Below, piece by piece: positions 16,803 to 25,195 of a DNA stretch of 64,000 nt. How positions within the stretch are numbered: position 1 is the first letter of the stretch; every line of letters begins with the position of its first letter. The notes under the pieces were generated by a model, which worked only from the letters and a program-made list of their open reading frames with translations, was not told the DNA's origin and did not search any database. This stretch comes from Hyphomicrobiaceae bacterium (GTDB taxonomy: Bacteria > Pseudomonadota > Alphaproteobacteria > Rhizobiales > Hyphomicrobiaceae): assembly GCA_022844275.1 (NCBI GenBank), contig JALHMB010000008.1, forward strand, positions 186,001-250,000, in the 5' to 3' direction. Both the position numbers and the translations under genes were made by a program.

Positions 16803-17438
16803 ATGCCGGCATCCAATGTCACTGTCGTCACCCATCCGCTGGTACAGCACAAACTGACACTTATGCGGGACGCCGGCACGGCATCATCCAAGTTCAGAAT
16901 TCTTCTGCGCGAGATCGGCCTGCTGCTCACGTACGAGATCTGCCGCGATCTCGAAACAGAACTGGTCGAAATAACCACGCCACTCGAGACCTACATGGCA
17001 CCGCGGCTCGAGGGCAAGAAACTCTGCTTCATCTCCATTCTTCGCGCCGGAAACGGCCTGGTCGATGGAATGCTCGATCTCGTGCCCTCTGCCCGCGTGG
17101 GGCATATCGGCCTCTACCGCGATCCGCGCTCGCTGGTGCCTATCGAGTACTACATGAAGCTGCCCGATCAGATCGAGGAGCGGCTGTGCATCTGCGTGGA
17201 CCCGATGCTTGCAACGGGCAACTCCGCCGTCGCTGCAGTACATCGCCTGAAGGACGCAGGAGCCAAGCGCATCAAGTTCGTCTGTCTGCTTGCAGCACCC
17301 GCTGGCATCGAGAACTTCTCGGCAGCCCATCCGGATGTGCCGATCCTCACGGCCTCTATCGACCGCGGGCTCAACGATCATGCCTACATCGTCCCTGGGC
17401 TCGGCGACGCCGGCGATCGAATGTACGGCACGAAATAA
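16803..17438 (+). CDS. upp: Uracil phosphoribosyltransferase
   Basis: Converts uracil and PRPP to UMP. From the ATG at 16803, with GGAG (16790-16793) 9 nt upstream, it has 211 residues, close to the 208 of the E. coli enzyme. The N-terminal [14 protein letters not shown] is the standard opening. PRPP binding is by [11 protein letters not shown], and near the C terminus [16 protein letters not shown] forms the uracil-binding tail. An ATG at 16788 is also possible. It is third in the O3 operon, 17 bp after the DUF1688 gene. In the yeast URC pathway the UPRT (URC6) is a catabolic step that primes uracil for ring opening, so this copy may serve degradation more than salvage. Confidence 0.95.
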   Translation: MPASNVTVVTHPLVQHKLTLMRDAGTASSKFRILLREIGLLLTYEICRDLETELVEITTPLETYMAPRLEGKKLCFISILRAGNGLVDGMLDLVPSARVGHIGLYRDPRSLVPIEYYMKLPDQIEERLCICVDPMLATGNSAVAAVHRLKDAGAKRIKFVCLLAAPAGIENFSAAHPDVPILTASIDRGLNDHAYIVPGLGDAGDRMYGTK

Positions 17439-17660
17439 GGGGCGGCGGCAATTCAGGCATCTGCGCGTGTCAGTGGCATCCGACTCATATAAAGTCTGGA
17501 GCGTACAATCGGCCCGCGCCTTGCAATGGCGGCTTTTTTCCCTAAGCGAGCCGTTTCTGCGCCAAGCGCTGATAGTTCATCAATCCGTGATTGAAGGTCC
17601 GGCTTGCGCTTTGCATGGTACAATTCCTGATCAATCGATCATCCGAGACACTGCCTCGCC

Positions 17661-19091
17661 ATGAAGGACGTATTTCAAGCCCTTATCGATAGTCTCCAGT
17701 CACTCGCATTACTGAAGCCGCGACCGGATGCCTTCTCGGTTCCCTTGACGACGCACGTAACCATCTACGGGATTTACATCCTGTCATTGGCAGGCCTCGA
17801 GCGTGCGTGGACCGAGGGACCTCGTACATTTGATGCCAGCGGCATTGCGTCAGCCCTGGCAGCGCTCTGTATATCTCTGGCGCTGTTGTCTCTGCTGCCG
17901 CTGAGAAGTCGCGGCGCGGCACCCGAGCGGATCGTGCTTGGCTCGGTCGCGGTAAGCATCCCCATGCTCGCGCTCGCGGCCGTCTACGGCTACCTGCTCC
18001 GACGTTTGGCCGGCATTAGCCCGGCGAACATCGACATTGAAGACTCCCTATTGCCACTAGCCGCCTTCCTGGTCCTGGTGGTGTGGGGATGTCTCGTGCT
18101 ATTCCGGCTCATCTACGGCATGGTGAGCCGGCAGCGGGCGCTGCTCGCTTTCGCCGGTATGTTCCTGGTGCTCATATCGCCGTTCATCCTGCCCAATACC
18201 GGCATCATCAAGGGACGGGACGACGAAGATACACAGTTCTCGCTGCTGCAGGTGGTAGTGGATGCGCTTCGGCGCGCGCCCGAGGTATCAGTTGCTTCGC
18301 AGGCGCCCGCGGGCCCACCCATCGACGGCGAGGCTCTGATGATGCGACAGCACGCGCTCGTCGCGAAGTCGATTTCGGACTTGCAGCCGGCGCGCCAAGG
18401 CCAGGCAGAACTCTACTTCGTGGGGTTCGCGTCCTACAGTCAGCAGGACGTCTTCAGGCGCGAAGTCGCCGCCGTCAAAGAACTCTTCGACGAGCGATTT
18501 GGAACTTCCGGCCGCTCGATCATTCTGCAGAATCATCGCGAAAGCATCGACGATGTACCGCTCGCCAGCGTCTCGAATCTGGAAACGGTGCTCCGCGAGA
18601 TCGGTGGCCGAATGAATGTCGAGCGCGATGTCCTGGTGCTGTTCGTGACCTCCCACGGCTTCGGGGACGTCATCTCGGTATCCATGGAGGGTGTGCGCCT
18701 CAACAACCTTACGCCGCCCCGGCTCGTCAATGCGCTCGCGCAGTCCGGCATCAAGAACCGCGTGCTCGTGCTCTCGGCCTGCTACTCCGGCAGCTTCGTT
18801 TCTGACTTGAGCGATGACAACACGCTGATCCTCACTGCGGCCCGCTCGGATCGAACCTCGTTCGGATGTAGCAACGAGCGCGAATGGACGTTCTTCGGTG
18901 ATGCCTACTTCAATCATGCACTGCGGAAAGAGCGCTCGTTCATAAGGGCCTATGAGCGCGCACGCGTATTGATCGAGTCTTGGGAAAAGGCGCAAGGGCT
19001 GACCGCCTCGGAACCGCAGATGTTTGTCGGGGCGGCCATCCGCGACAAGATCGACGCAATTCTTGCGGCGCGCGTTACGACCGTAAATTGA
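17661..19091 (+). CDS. Membrane-anchored C13 (legumain/caspase-like) peptidase family protein
   Basis: A 476-residue protein in two parts. The first 190 residues hold about five membrane helices (ASALAALCISLALLSLLPL, GSVAVSIPMLALAAVYGYLL, FLVLVVWGCLVLF, LLAFAGMFLVLISPFIL). The rest is a soluble domain with the C13 fold: ELYFVGFASYSQQDVF, LVLFVTSHGFGD with catalytic H332, and VLVLSACYSGSF with catalytic C374, then LTAARSDRTSFGCSNEREWTFFGDAYFN, a stretch conserved in bacterial C13 proteins. The soluble domain probably faces the periplasm. It lies 222 bp after upp on the same strand with no visible operator, so a link to pyrimidine use is not shown. No clear ribosome site at the ATG. Confidence 0.85.
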   Translation: MKDVFQALIDSLQSLALLKPRPDAFSVPLTTHVTIYGIYILSLAGLERAWTEGPRTFDASGIASALAALCISLALLSLLPLRSRGAAPERIVLGSVAVSIPMLALAAVYGYLLRRLAGISPANIDIEDSLLPLAAFLVLVVWGCLVLFRLIYGMVSRQRALLAFAGMFLVLISPFILPNTGIIKGRDDEDTQFSLLQVVVDALRRAPEVSVASQAPAGPPIDGEALMMRQHALVAKSISDLQPARQGQAELYFVGFASYSQQDVFRREVAAVKELFDERFGTSGRSIILQNHRESIDDVPLASVSNLETVLREIGGRMNVERDVLVLFVTSHGFGDVISVSMEGVRLNNLTPPRLVNALAQSGIKNRVLVLSACYSGSFVSDLSDDNTLILTAARSDRTSFGCSNEREWTFFGDAYFNHALRKERSFIRAYERARVLIESWEKAQGLTASEPQMFVGAAIRDKIDAILAARVTTVN

Positions 19092-19135
19092 CTACGCCCC
19101 AAGCCTAACCTGGATCAGCGCCGCACACCGCGGCC

Positions 19136-20128
19136 TCAAGAGTGCCTTGCCATAAGCCGCAGCGCATTGCCGGACCGAATCTTCTCACGATCGGCAATCG
19201 GGAGAGTGTCCAGCATCGGCAGCGCGAGCGAACCTTCCGCATCGCCGATCTCATAGGGAAAGTCCGTGCCGAAGAGCACGTGATCGGCACCGTACGTCTT
19301 GATGATGAGCGCGAGGACGTCGGGGCTGGCGACGACCGTGTCGTAGTAGAGGCTCTTGAGATAGGTGCTGGGAGGGCGCGTGATATTCGCTCTGCAGGCT
19401 ACGTTCGCCTCGTACTGTGGTGCGCTCCAGCCGAGATCGAGCCGACCGGCGAGGTTCGCCAATGTCCCGCCACCATGAGAAAGAACGAGCTTCAGGCGCG
19501 GATGACGCTCGAAAGTTCCGGCGAATATGAGACGCGTCACGGCGATCGCCGTCTCTGTCGGCCAGGCGACGAGCGTCCGCAAGGTATACTCCGTCTGCGT
19601 GGCGCTCAGCGCCGACGAGGTCGAGTGCATGAAGACCATGAGATCGAGCTTCTCGATGGCCGCAAACAGCGGCGCGAACACCGGATGGTCGAGAGGGCGC
19701 GGCCCTGCGGATGTGCTGAGGACCACCCCCACGAGCCCATGCTGCTCAACGCTCCGGCGAAGTTCGTCGGCGGCAATGGTGGGATCGCCCAGTGCCGGCA
19801 CTGCAAGTCCGGCAATGCGGCCTTCACCGTTCGCGACCATCCATGCCGTGGATGCATTCAGCTGCCGCGTCTCCTCGAGGCTGACGACCTTTGGGCCGTT
19901 CGAGATGATGCTCGGTGAAGGAGAGATGAGCTGCAGTGTCACGCCTCTGCGCTTCAAGCTCTCCAGCCGGGCATCGAGATCGTAGAGAAGCGGATCGAAC
20001 GTGCCGTAGCCGGGGAGATGATAGCTGCGCGGCCCCGTCGCCTGCAGCGGAAACCCGAGGCCCGGCGTATCGGCCATCCGACGCACGAACTCTTCGCTGA
20101 ACCCGTGCGCGTGGACATCAACCAGCAT
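19136..20128 (-). CDS. Amidohydrolase family 2 (ACMSD-like) hydrolase/decarboxylase
   Basis: A 330-residue metal-dependent barrel enzyme of the ACMSD-like group. It begins MLVDVHAHGF, with the HxH metal motif at residues 6-8. LDLMVFMHSTS supplies a further His, KLVLSHGGGTL the next, and HVLFGTDFPYEIG the terminal Asp. Members are decarboxylases or hydrolases of aromatic and related acids. GGAGG lies about 9 nt before the ATG at 20128. It is divergent from the SDR and molybdenum-hydroxylase genes, with a 160-bp shared upstream region in which I see no clear operator. By context it may act in the same ring-degradation route; the substrate is unknown. Confidence 0.88.
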   Translation of the reverse strand: MLVDVHAHGFSEEFVRRMADTPGLGFPLQATGPRSYHLPGYGTFDPLLYDLDARLESLKRRGVTLQLISPSPSIISNGPKVVSLEETRQLNASTAWMVANGEGRIAGLAVPALGDPTIAADELRRSVEQHGLVGVVLSTSAGPRPLDHPVFAPLFAAIEKLDLMVFMHSTSSALSATQTEYTLRTLVAWPTETAIAVTRLIFAGTFERHPRLKLVLSHGGGTLANLAGRLDLGWSAPQYEANVACRANITRPPSTYLKSLYYDTVVASPDVLALIIKTYGADHVLFGTDFPYEIGDAEGSLALPMLDTLPIADREKIRSGNALRLMARHS

Positions 20129-20287
20129 TCCTGCGACCTCCCCGAGCCATCTCCGACGCGAGCTTATTCCCGCTCCCGGCCGCTTTCACCGCCCGACGAT
20201 CGATCACCGCCATGCAGATTTCAAGCATTGCCGGTACTGGCCTCGGGCCCGACCATGCCCTACTCTCCCTCGCGCACTCCAGGGGGC

Positions 20288-21070
20288 ATGGCACTGCAGA
20301 TGAAGCAACTTCCCACTTTCCGGCTCGACGGCCGCACAGCGCTGGTGACCGGCGCGGGCCGTGGCCTCGGCGCCGGTATGGCGCACGGCTTGGCACAGGC
20401 TGGCGCGCACGTCGTACTCGCAGCGCGGACATCCGCCGAGATCGAGCGCGTCGCCGGCGAGATCGTCGCCGATGGCGGGAACGCGACCACGATAACACTG
20501 GATGTAACCAATGAAGCCGAGGTGCGCCGGACGTTCGCCGAGCTGCCGTCCCTGGACATCCTCGTCAACAACGCGGGTACCAACATCCCGCAGCCCTTCG
20601 TCGACGTCGAAACGCGCGCCCTCGACACGCTGCTCGGCTTGAACGTGCGGGCTGCCTTCATCGTGGCGCAGGCCGCCGTCCAGCGCATGCGAGCCGACAA
20701 GGATCGCCGCGAGCGCGGCGGCGCAGTCGTCAACATCACCTCGCAACTCGGCCGCGTCGCCATGAAGGGACGCAGCGTCTACACCATGACGAAGCACGCG
20801 CTCGAGGGCCTCACCAAGGCCATGGCCATCGAGCTTGCCGCCGACAATATCCGCGTCAATGCTGTCGGACCGACCTGGGTCGACACGCCCATGACGCGTC
20901 CTGCACTTGCCGATCCGGCACTGCGCAATGACGTGCTTGGCAGCATTCCCATGGGGCACATGGCACAGATCGAGGATGTGGTCGGTGCCGTGGTGTTTCT
21001 GGCATCGCCGGCAGCTGGCATGATCACCGGCGCGAGCCTCGTCGTCGACGGCGGCTGGACAGCACGGTGA
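20288..21070 (+). CDS. SDR family NAD(P)-dependent oxidoreductase
   Basis: Short-chain dehydrogenase of 260 residues from the ATG at 20288. The cofactor motif TGAGRGLGAG follows LDGRTALV, then ILVNNAGTN, the catalytic Ser in VVNITSQLGRVA, and YTMTK with Tyr and Lys. The C-terminal LASPAAGMITGASLVVDGGWT is normal for the family. The start is uncertain: ATG 20288 has AGGGGG almost touching it, and ATG 20300 has the same element 13 nt away; both fit the fold, while the frame open back to 20018 does not. It is 4 bp upstream of the FAD subunit gene of the molybdenum hydroxylase and likely in one operon with it. Confidence 0.9.
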   Translation: MALQMKQLPTFRLDGRTALVTGAGRGLGAGMAHGLAQAGAHVVLAARTSAEIERVAGEIVADGGNATTITLDVTNEAEVRRTFAELPSLDILVNNAGTNIPQPFVDVETRALDTLLGLNVRAAFIVAQAAVQRMRADKDRRERGGAVVNITSQLGRVAMKGRSVYTMTKHALEGLTKAMAIELAADNIRVNAVGPTWVDTPMTRPALADPALRNDVLGSIPMGHMAQIEDVVGAVVFLASPAAGMITGASLVVDGGWTAR

Positions 21071-21074
21071 TCGC

Positions 21075-21944
21075 ATGAAGGCGCCGGACTTTCGCTATCT
21101 TAAGCCCAAGACGCTGCCCGAATGCCTCTCGCTGCTCGCCGAGCACGGCGATCTCGCTCAGGTGCTCGCCGGTGGCCAAAGCCTCATGCCGCTCCTGAAC
21201 CTGCGGCTTGCGGCGCCAGCAGTGCTGATCGACATCAACGGGCTTTCCGAGCTGAGCGGCATCCGCGAGGCCGATGGCAGCATCACCATCGGAGCCCTGG
21301 AGCGGCACGAGGAGATCGCGCAATCGGCGATCGTCCGTCAGCGTCTCCCGCTCCTAGCCGATGCGGCACCGCATATTGCGCACATCGCGATCCGCGCGCG
21401 CGGCACGATCGGCGGCAGCGTCGCGCTCGCCGACCCGGCCGCGGAGTGGCCCGCCTGCTGCCTCGCGCTTGGCGCCGAGATCGAGCTCGCGAGCACGCGC
21501 GGCCGTCGCCGAGTTGCCGCCGCAGACTATTTCCAAGGGCTCTACACAACCGCGCGTCAGGCCGATGAGCTCGTGGCCGCGATCCACTTCCCGCCGGCCG
21601 CACCCAATGCCGTTCATGCCTTCCGCGAGATATCGCGGCGGCGCGGTGATTTCGCAATAGCGGGGCTCGCGCTTGCCGCGCTGCGAACGGGCGAGACCTT
21701 GCACAATGTCCGCCTCGCTTTCTTCGGCGTTTCCGATCGGCCTATTCTCGCATCGAACGCCATGGCGGCACTCGAAGGCAGGCCGCTCGGCGCGAGCATG
21801 ATCGAGGCCGCCTGCAAAGCACTCGGCGCGGAGCTGTCGCCGCCCGAGGATCCTGCCTATCCCGCAGCCTACAAGCGCCAGGTCGCGACTACCTTGCTGG
21901 CGCGCATTCTCGGTGATCTCCAAGCGGAACTTCTCGATGCTTGA
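21075..21944 (+). CDS. Molybdenum hydroxylase FAD-binding subunit (CoxM/XdhB type)
   Basis: Medium subunit of 289 residues that passes electrons to or from FAD. The start KAPDFRYLKPKTLPECLSLL and the FAD motif LAGGQSLMPLLNLR are typical, as is the second FAD motif IRARGTIGGSVALADPAAEWPA, where GTIGGS and the DP lie against the flavin. The C-terminal domain with YKRQVATTLLARIL closes the family pattern. It overlaps the 2Fe-2S subunit gene by 8 nt. Three subunits in the order M-S-L form one enzyme that hydroxylates a substrate ring or aldehyde with water as oxygen source. Confidence 0.93.
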   Translation: MKAPDFRYLKPKTLPECLSLLAEHGDLAQVLAGGQSLMPLLNLRLAAPAVLIDINGLSELSGIREADGSITIGALERHEEIAQSAIVRQRLPLLADAAPHIAHIAIRARGTIGGSVALADPAAEWPACCLALGAEIELASTRGRRRVAAADYFQGLYTTARQADELVAAIHFPPAAPNAVHAFREISRRRGDFAIAGLALAALRTGETLHNVRLAFFGVSDRPILASNAMAALEGRPLGASMIEAACKALGAELSPPEDPAYPAAYKRQVATTLLARILGDLQAELLDA

Positions 21945-22407
21945 TGACAACAACACGCGCATCGCGCTCACCGTGAATGGCGAGACGGTCACGGCGAACG
22001 TGCCGGCGCGGCTGAACCTCGCGGACTTCTTTCGTCACGATCTTGGCCTCACGGGCACGCATGTCGGCTGCGAGCATGGTGTATGTGGCGCCTGCACGGT
22101 GCTCGTCGACGGCAAGCTCGCGCGGAGCTGCCTCATGCTGGCGGTCCAATCCGATGGTGCGCGCGTCGAGACGATCGAAGGCGCCGACGCAAGCGGACGC
22201 ATCACGAAGCTCCAGCAGGCCTTTCATCGCCGCAACGCCTTGCAATGCGGCTTCTGCACGCCCGCCATGCTCCTCACAGTAGGCGAGCTGCTGCGCGTCA
22301 ATCCCAAGCCGAGCCGCGACGAGGTGCGCGACTGGATCTCCGGCAATCTCTGCCGCTGCACGGGCTACCAGGCCATTGTCGATGCGGTCATGGAGGTCTC
22401 TGCTTGA
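21937..22407 (+). CDS. Molybdenum hydroxylase 2Fe-2S subunit (CoxS/XdhC type)
   Basis: Small iron-sulfur subunit of 156 residues from the ATG at 21937. The N-terminal ferredoxin-like cluster is bound by [15 protein letters not shown] plus a following Cys in ARSCLM. The second cluster is in the helical domain with CGFCTPAML and CRCTGYQ. Length and all eight cysteines agree with the family. A GTG at 21913 is in frame, but would lie deeper inside the upstream gene. Its own stop overlaps the TTG start of the large subunit. Confidence 0.94.
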   Translation: MLDDNNTRIALTVNGETVTANVPARLNLADFFRHDLGLTGTHVGCEHGVCGACTVLVDGKLARSCLMLAVQSDGARVETIEGADASGRITKLQQAFHRRNALQCGFCTPAMLLTVGELLRVNPKPSRDEVRDWISGNLCRCTGYQAIVDAVMEVSA

Positions 22408-24773
22408 GCACCGATCTCAAAGAACCTATCGGCGCCGAGGTTCCGCGCGATCGCGCCAAGCGCCTGCTTGCCGGACGTGGCCGCTTCGTCGACGACATCA
22501 GCCTGCCGCGCATGGTGCATATGGCGTTCCTGCGCTCGCCCTATCCTCACGCACGCATCCGCGGCATCGACACATCCGCCGCTGCGGACATGCCCGGCGT
22601 CGTGCGCGTCGTCACCGCGGCCGATCTCGCCGATGTCGTGTCCACGTGGCGGCCGCTGCACAACCGCTTTCCGACCATGGCCGCCCCAGAGCAAGGCGTG
22701 CTCGCAACCGATACAGCCCGCTTTCAGGGCGAGGCGGTTGCCGCCGTCCTTGCCGCGACGCGAGCACAGGCGGAAGATGCTTGCGAAGCCATTGTCATCG
22801 ACTGGCAGGCGCTCGCGCAGGTCGGCGATGTCGCGACCGCGCTAACGCCCGGCGCCCCGCGCATTCATGAGGAAATGTCGAGCAATCTCGCTTTCGAGGC
22901 CGAGGTCGTCGCCGGGGATGCCGAGGCCGCGCTCGCGAACGCGGATCACGTCGTCGAACGGACGTTCCGCTTTCATCGCCATACGGGCGTGAGCCTGGAG
23001 ACGCGCGGCATCCTCGCCGAATACGATCCGACCGAGCGTCGCCTCACGGTGTATCAGTCCCATCAGACCCCGCACCAACAGCAAGACCTCTACGCGCGGC
23101 TGCTTGGGCTGCCCGAGCACAAAGTCCGTGTCATCTGCCCAGATGTCGGCGGCGCATTCGGGGTCAAGCACCACCTCTATCCTGATGAGCTGGCCGCCTG
23201 TGCCGCTGCCGTGCTGCTTGGCCGACCGGTGAAGTTCATCGCCGATCGCGTCGAGTCTTTCATGACGGACGTGCACTGCCGTGACCACGAAGTGCACGCG
23301 CGCATGGGCTTTGCGGCGGACGGCCAGATCGTTGGACTTGCCATCGAGGATCGCTTCAATGCAGGCGCCTATGGCCAGCATCCGCGATCGAGCGTCGCCG
23401 AAGGCAATCAGATCACGCGGCTCACAGGCGCGCCTTATCGACTGGAGAACTATGCTGCCAAACTCAAGATGGCCTTTCTCAATCGCGGCATTCTCGGGCA
23501 TATCCGCGCGGTCGGTCATCCCATTGCCGCCGCCGTCTCAGAAGCGCTGATCGAGCTCGGCGCAAAGGAGCTCGGTCGCGATGCGCTGGATCTGCGCCGT
23601 CAGAACTACCTTAGGGATAGCGACTTCCCGTTGACGTCAGCCGGCGGCGTCGCCTTCGAGCGACTGTCCTTCACGCAGTGCCTCGACAAGGCGCTGAGCC
23701 TCGCCGATGTCGGAGCCTTTCGGCAGGAGCAGGCAGCGCTGCGCGCGAAAGGCATTCATCGCGGCATTGGCTTCAACACGTTCGTCGAGCTGACCGCGAT
23801 CGGACCCGAGTATTACGGCGAGGGCGGCCAGCACATCAGCGCGCAAGAAACGTGCCTTCTGCGCATGGAGGCTTCAGGTCAGGTCCGCATTCACATCGGC
23901 ACCACCGACCAGGGCCAGGGCATCGATACGGGCATTCAGCAGGTTGTCGCGGGCGTGCTCGGCATTCCGCTCGACGATATTGAAGTGATCAGCGGCGACA
24001 GTGCGCTTTCGCCGATGGGGGGCGGCTCCTGGGGTTCGCGCGGTGCGGCGCTCGGCGGTGAGGTCGCCATGCGCGCCGCCCGCACGCTGCGCTTGAACCT
24101 GCTGTCGATGGCCGGCTTCCTGTTGCAGAAGAGCGCGGATGATCTCGATCTTGTCGACGGCATTGTCGTCGACAGGCAGCACGGCACGGCACACATGAGC
24201 ACCGCCGACCTCGCGAAGATCGGGCACTTCAGGCCTTACACCCTGCCGTCGGATCTACCCTCTGACCTCACTGTGACGGCACGCTACGCGAGCCGCGACC
24301 GCATGTTCATTGCGGGTAACGGCATTCAGGTCGCCATCGTCGAGGTCGATACGGGGACCGGCCTCGTTCGGCCGCTGCGTCATCTCGTCGTGCACGACTG
24401 CGGGCGCGTGCTCAATCCGCTGCTCGTGCGCGAGCAGATCCGCGGCGGTGTCGTGCAGGGGCTCGGCTCGGCGCTCTACGAGGAGTTCCGCTATGCCGAG
24501 AACGGCGCCCTGCTGAACGCGAGCTTCGCGGATTACCTGGTGCCCATGGCGGCCGAGATGCCAGACATCGAAGTCGCACACGTCACGACGCCGACTGAGA
24601 CGTCGGAGCTTGGCGCCAAGGGAGCGGGTGAAGCCGGCCTCGCCGGCGCTGTAGGCGCCATTCTCAACGCGGTGAACGATGCGATCTCGCCGACCGGCGC
24701 GTTCCTCACCGAGGTGCCGCTGACGCCGCCGCGCATTCTCGAGGCCATCAACCGCGTCGCTCAAATTGAATAG
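22404..24773 (+). CDS. Molybdenum hydroxylase large subunit (xanthine dehydrogenase family)
   Basis: Catalytic molybdopterin subunit of 789 residues. It starts at a TTG (22404) that overlaps the previous stop and has an excellent GGAGGT 6 nt upstream. AKRLLAGRGRFVDDI opens the protein; VCPDVGGAFGVKHHLYPDE and HIGTTDQGQGIDTGIQQVVA contact the cofactor; LGAKGAGEAGLAGAVGAI near the end carries the catalytic Glu of xanthine-dehydrogenase-type enzymes. The AYRCSFR loop of CO dehydrogenases is not present, so it is not a CO enzyme. Substrate may be an N-heterocycle or aldehyde; nothing in the sequence decides. An in-frame extension back to 22083 overlaps the small subunit and is not coding. Confidence 0.92.
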   Translation: MSTDLKEPIGAEVPRDRAKRLLAGRGRFVDDISLPRMVHMAFLRSPYPHARIRGIDTSAAADMPGVVRVVTAADLADVVSTWRPLHNRFPTMAAPEQGVLATDTARFQGEAVAAVLAATRAQAEDACEAIVIDWQALAQVGDVATALTPGAPRIHEEMSSNLAFEAEVVAGDAEAALANADHVVERTFRFHRHTGVSLETRGILAEYDPTERRLTVYQSHQTPHQQQDLYARLLGLPEHKVRVICPDVGGAFGVKHHLYPDELAACAAAVLLGRPVKFIADRVESFMTDVHCRDHEVHARMGFAADGQIVGLAIEDRFNAGAYGQHPRSSVAEGNQITRLTGAPYRLENYAAKLKMAFLNRGILGHIRAVGHPIAAAVSEALIELGAKELGRDALDLRRQNYLRDSDFPLTSAGGVAFERLSFTQCLDKALSLADVGAFRQEQAALRAKGIHRGIGFNTFVELTAIGPEYYGEGGQHISAQETCLLRMEASGQVRIHIGTTDQGQGIDTGIQQVVAGVLGIPLDDIEVISGDSALSPMGGGSWGSRGAALGGEVAMRAARTLRLNLLSMAGFLLQKSADDLDLVDGIVVDRQHGTAHMSTADLAKIGHFRPYTLPSDLPSDLTVTARYASRDRMFIAGNGIQVAIVEVDTGTGLVRPLRHLVVHDCGRVLNPLLVREQIRGGVVQGLGSALYEEFRYAENGALLNASFADYLVPMAAEMPDIEVAHVTTPTETSELGAKGAGEAGLAGAVGAILNAVNDAISPTGAFLTEVPLTPPRILEAINRVAQIE

Positions 24774-24823
24774 CCCGTGCACCTCAGAAGGTCGCACGGG
24801 CCAATCCCGACCTTCGTGTTTCT
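24774..24823. terminator. Paired hairpins between convergent genes, possible terminator
   Basis: Two alternative stems overlap: CCCGTGC (24774-24780) with GCACGGG (24794-24800), and GAAGGTCG (24787-24794) with CGACCTTC (24808-24815), the second followed by GTGTTTCTT. They lie between the convergent large-subunit and PsiF-like genes. A weak intrinsic terminator for the plus-strand operon is plausible. Confidence 0.4.
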
Positions 24824-25074
24824 TACTTGCCGACCGCGTCGGAGACGCACTTCTTCGCGAAGCTCGTCTTGGCGGCACCGGCGAGCTTCTTGTCGGCGGC
24901 GGACTTATCGCAGCTCGCCGACGCATCCTTCTCGCACTTGGTCATGAACGACTTCAGTGCCGCACCGGCCAGCTTCTTCGACGTGGCTTGTGCCTGACAC
25001 GATGGCGCCATGCCCTGCGCATGGGCGATGGACGCGCCGGTAACGAGAACAAGAGCGACGACAAGAGTCCTCAT
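24823..25074 (-). CDS. psiF: PsiF repeat family secreted protein
   Basis: An 83-residue protein with a clear signal peptide (MRTLVVALVLVTGASIAHAQ, cleaved after AHA). The mature part has two PsiF-type repeats with the pattern KKLAGAALKSFMTKC and KKLAGAAKTSFAKKC, and four cysteines. PsiF in E. coli is phosphate-starvation induced with unknown function. GGGAG lies 6 nt before the ATG. It follows the Liv operon on the same strand after 121 bp, and is probably unrelated to it. Confidence 0.88.
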   Translation of the reverse strand: MRTLVVALVLVTGASIAHAQGMAPSCQAQATSKKLAGAALKSFMTKCEKDASASCDKSAADKKLAGAAKTSFAKKCVSDAVGK

Positions 25075-25195
25075 GGGACACTCCCTAGGCTGTTGAGGCG
25101 CGCATTCATGGCTAGTCGCGATGAACGCCGCGTGAATCCCTCAACGCGCATCTCGGTCCGTCGTTCACTTTCCGCTCCTGAACAAAATTCAGCTG

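Noticed and set aside
20018-20287. An in-frame upstream extension of the SDR gene
   Set aside because: It overlaps the divergent amidohydrolase and has no SDR-like sequence; the fold begins after 20288.
22083-22403. A 107-codon in-frame upstream extension of the Mo large subunit
   Set aside because: It lies wholly within the 2Fe-2S subunit gene; the TTG at 22404 has a strong ribosome site and the family sequence begins there.
22404-24773. Carbon monoxide dehydrogenase large subunit
   Set aside because: Subunit order fits, but the AYRCSFR active-site loop of true CO dehydrogenase is missing.
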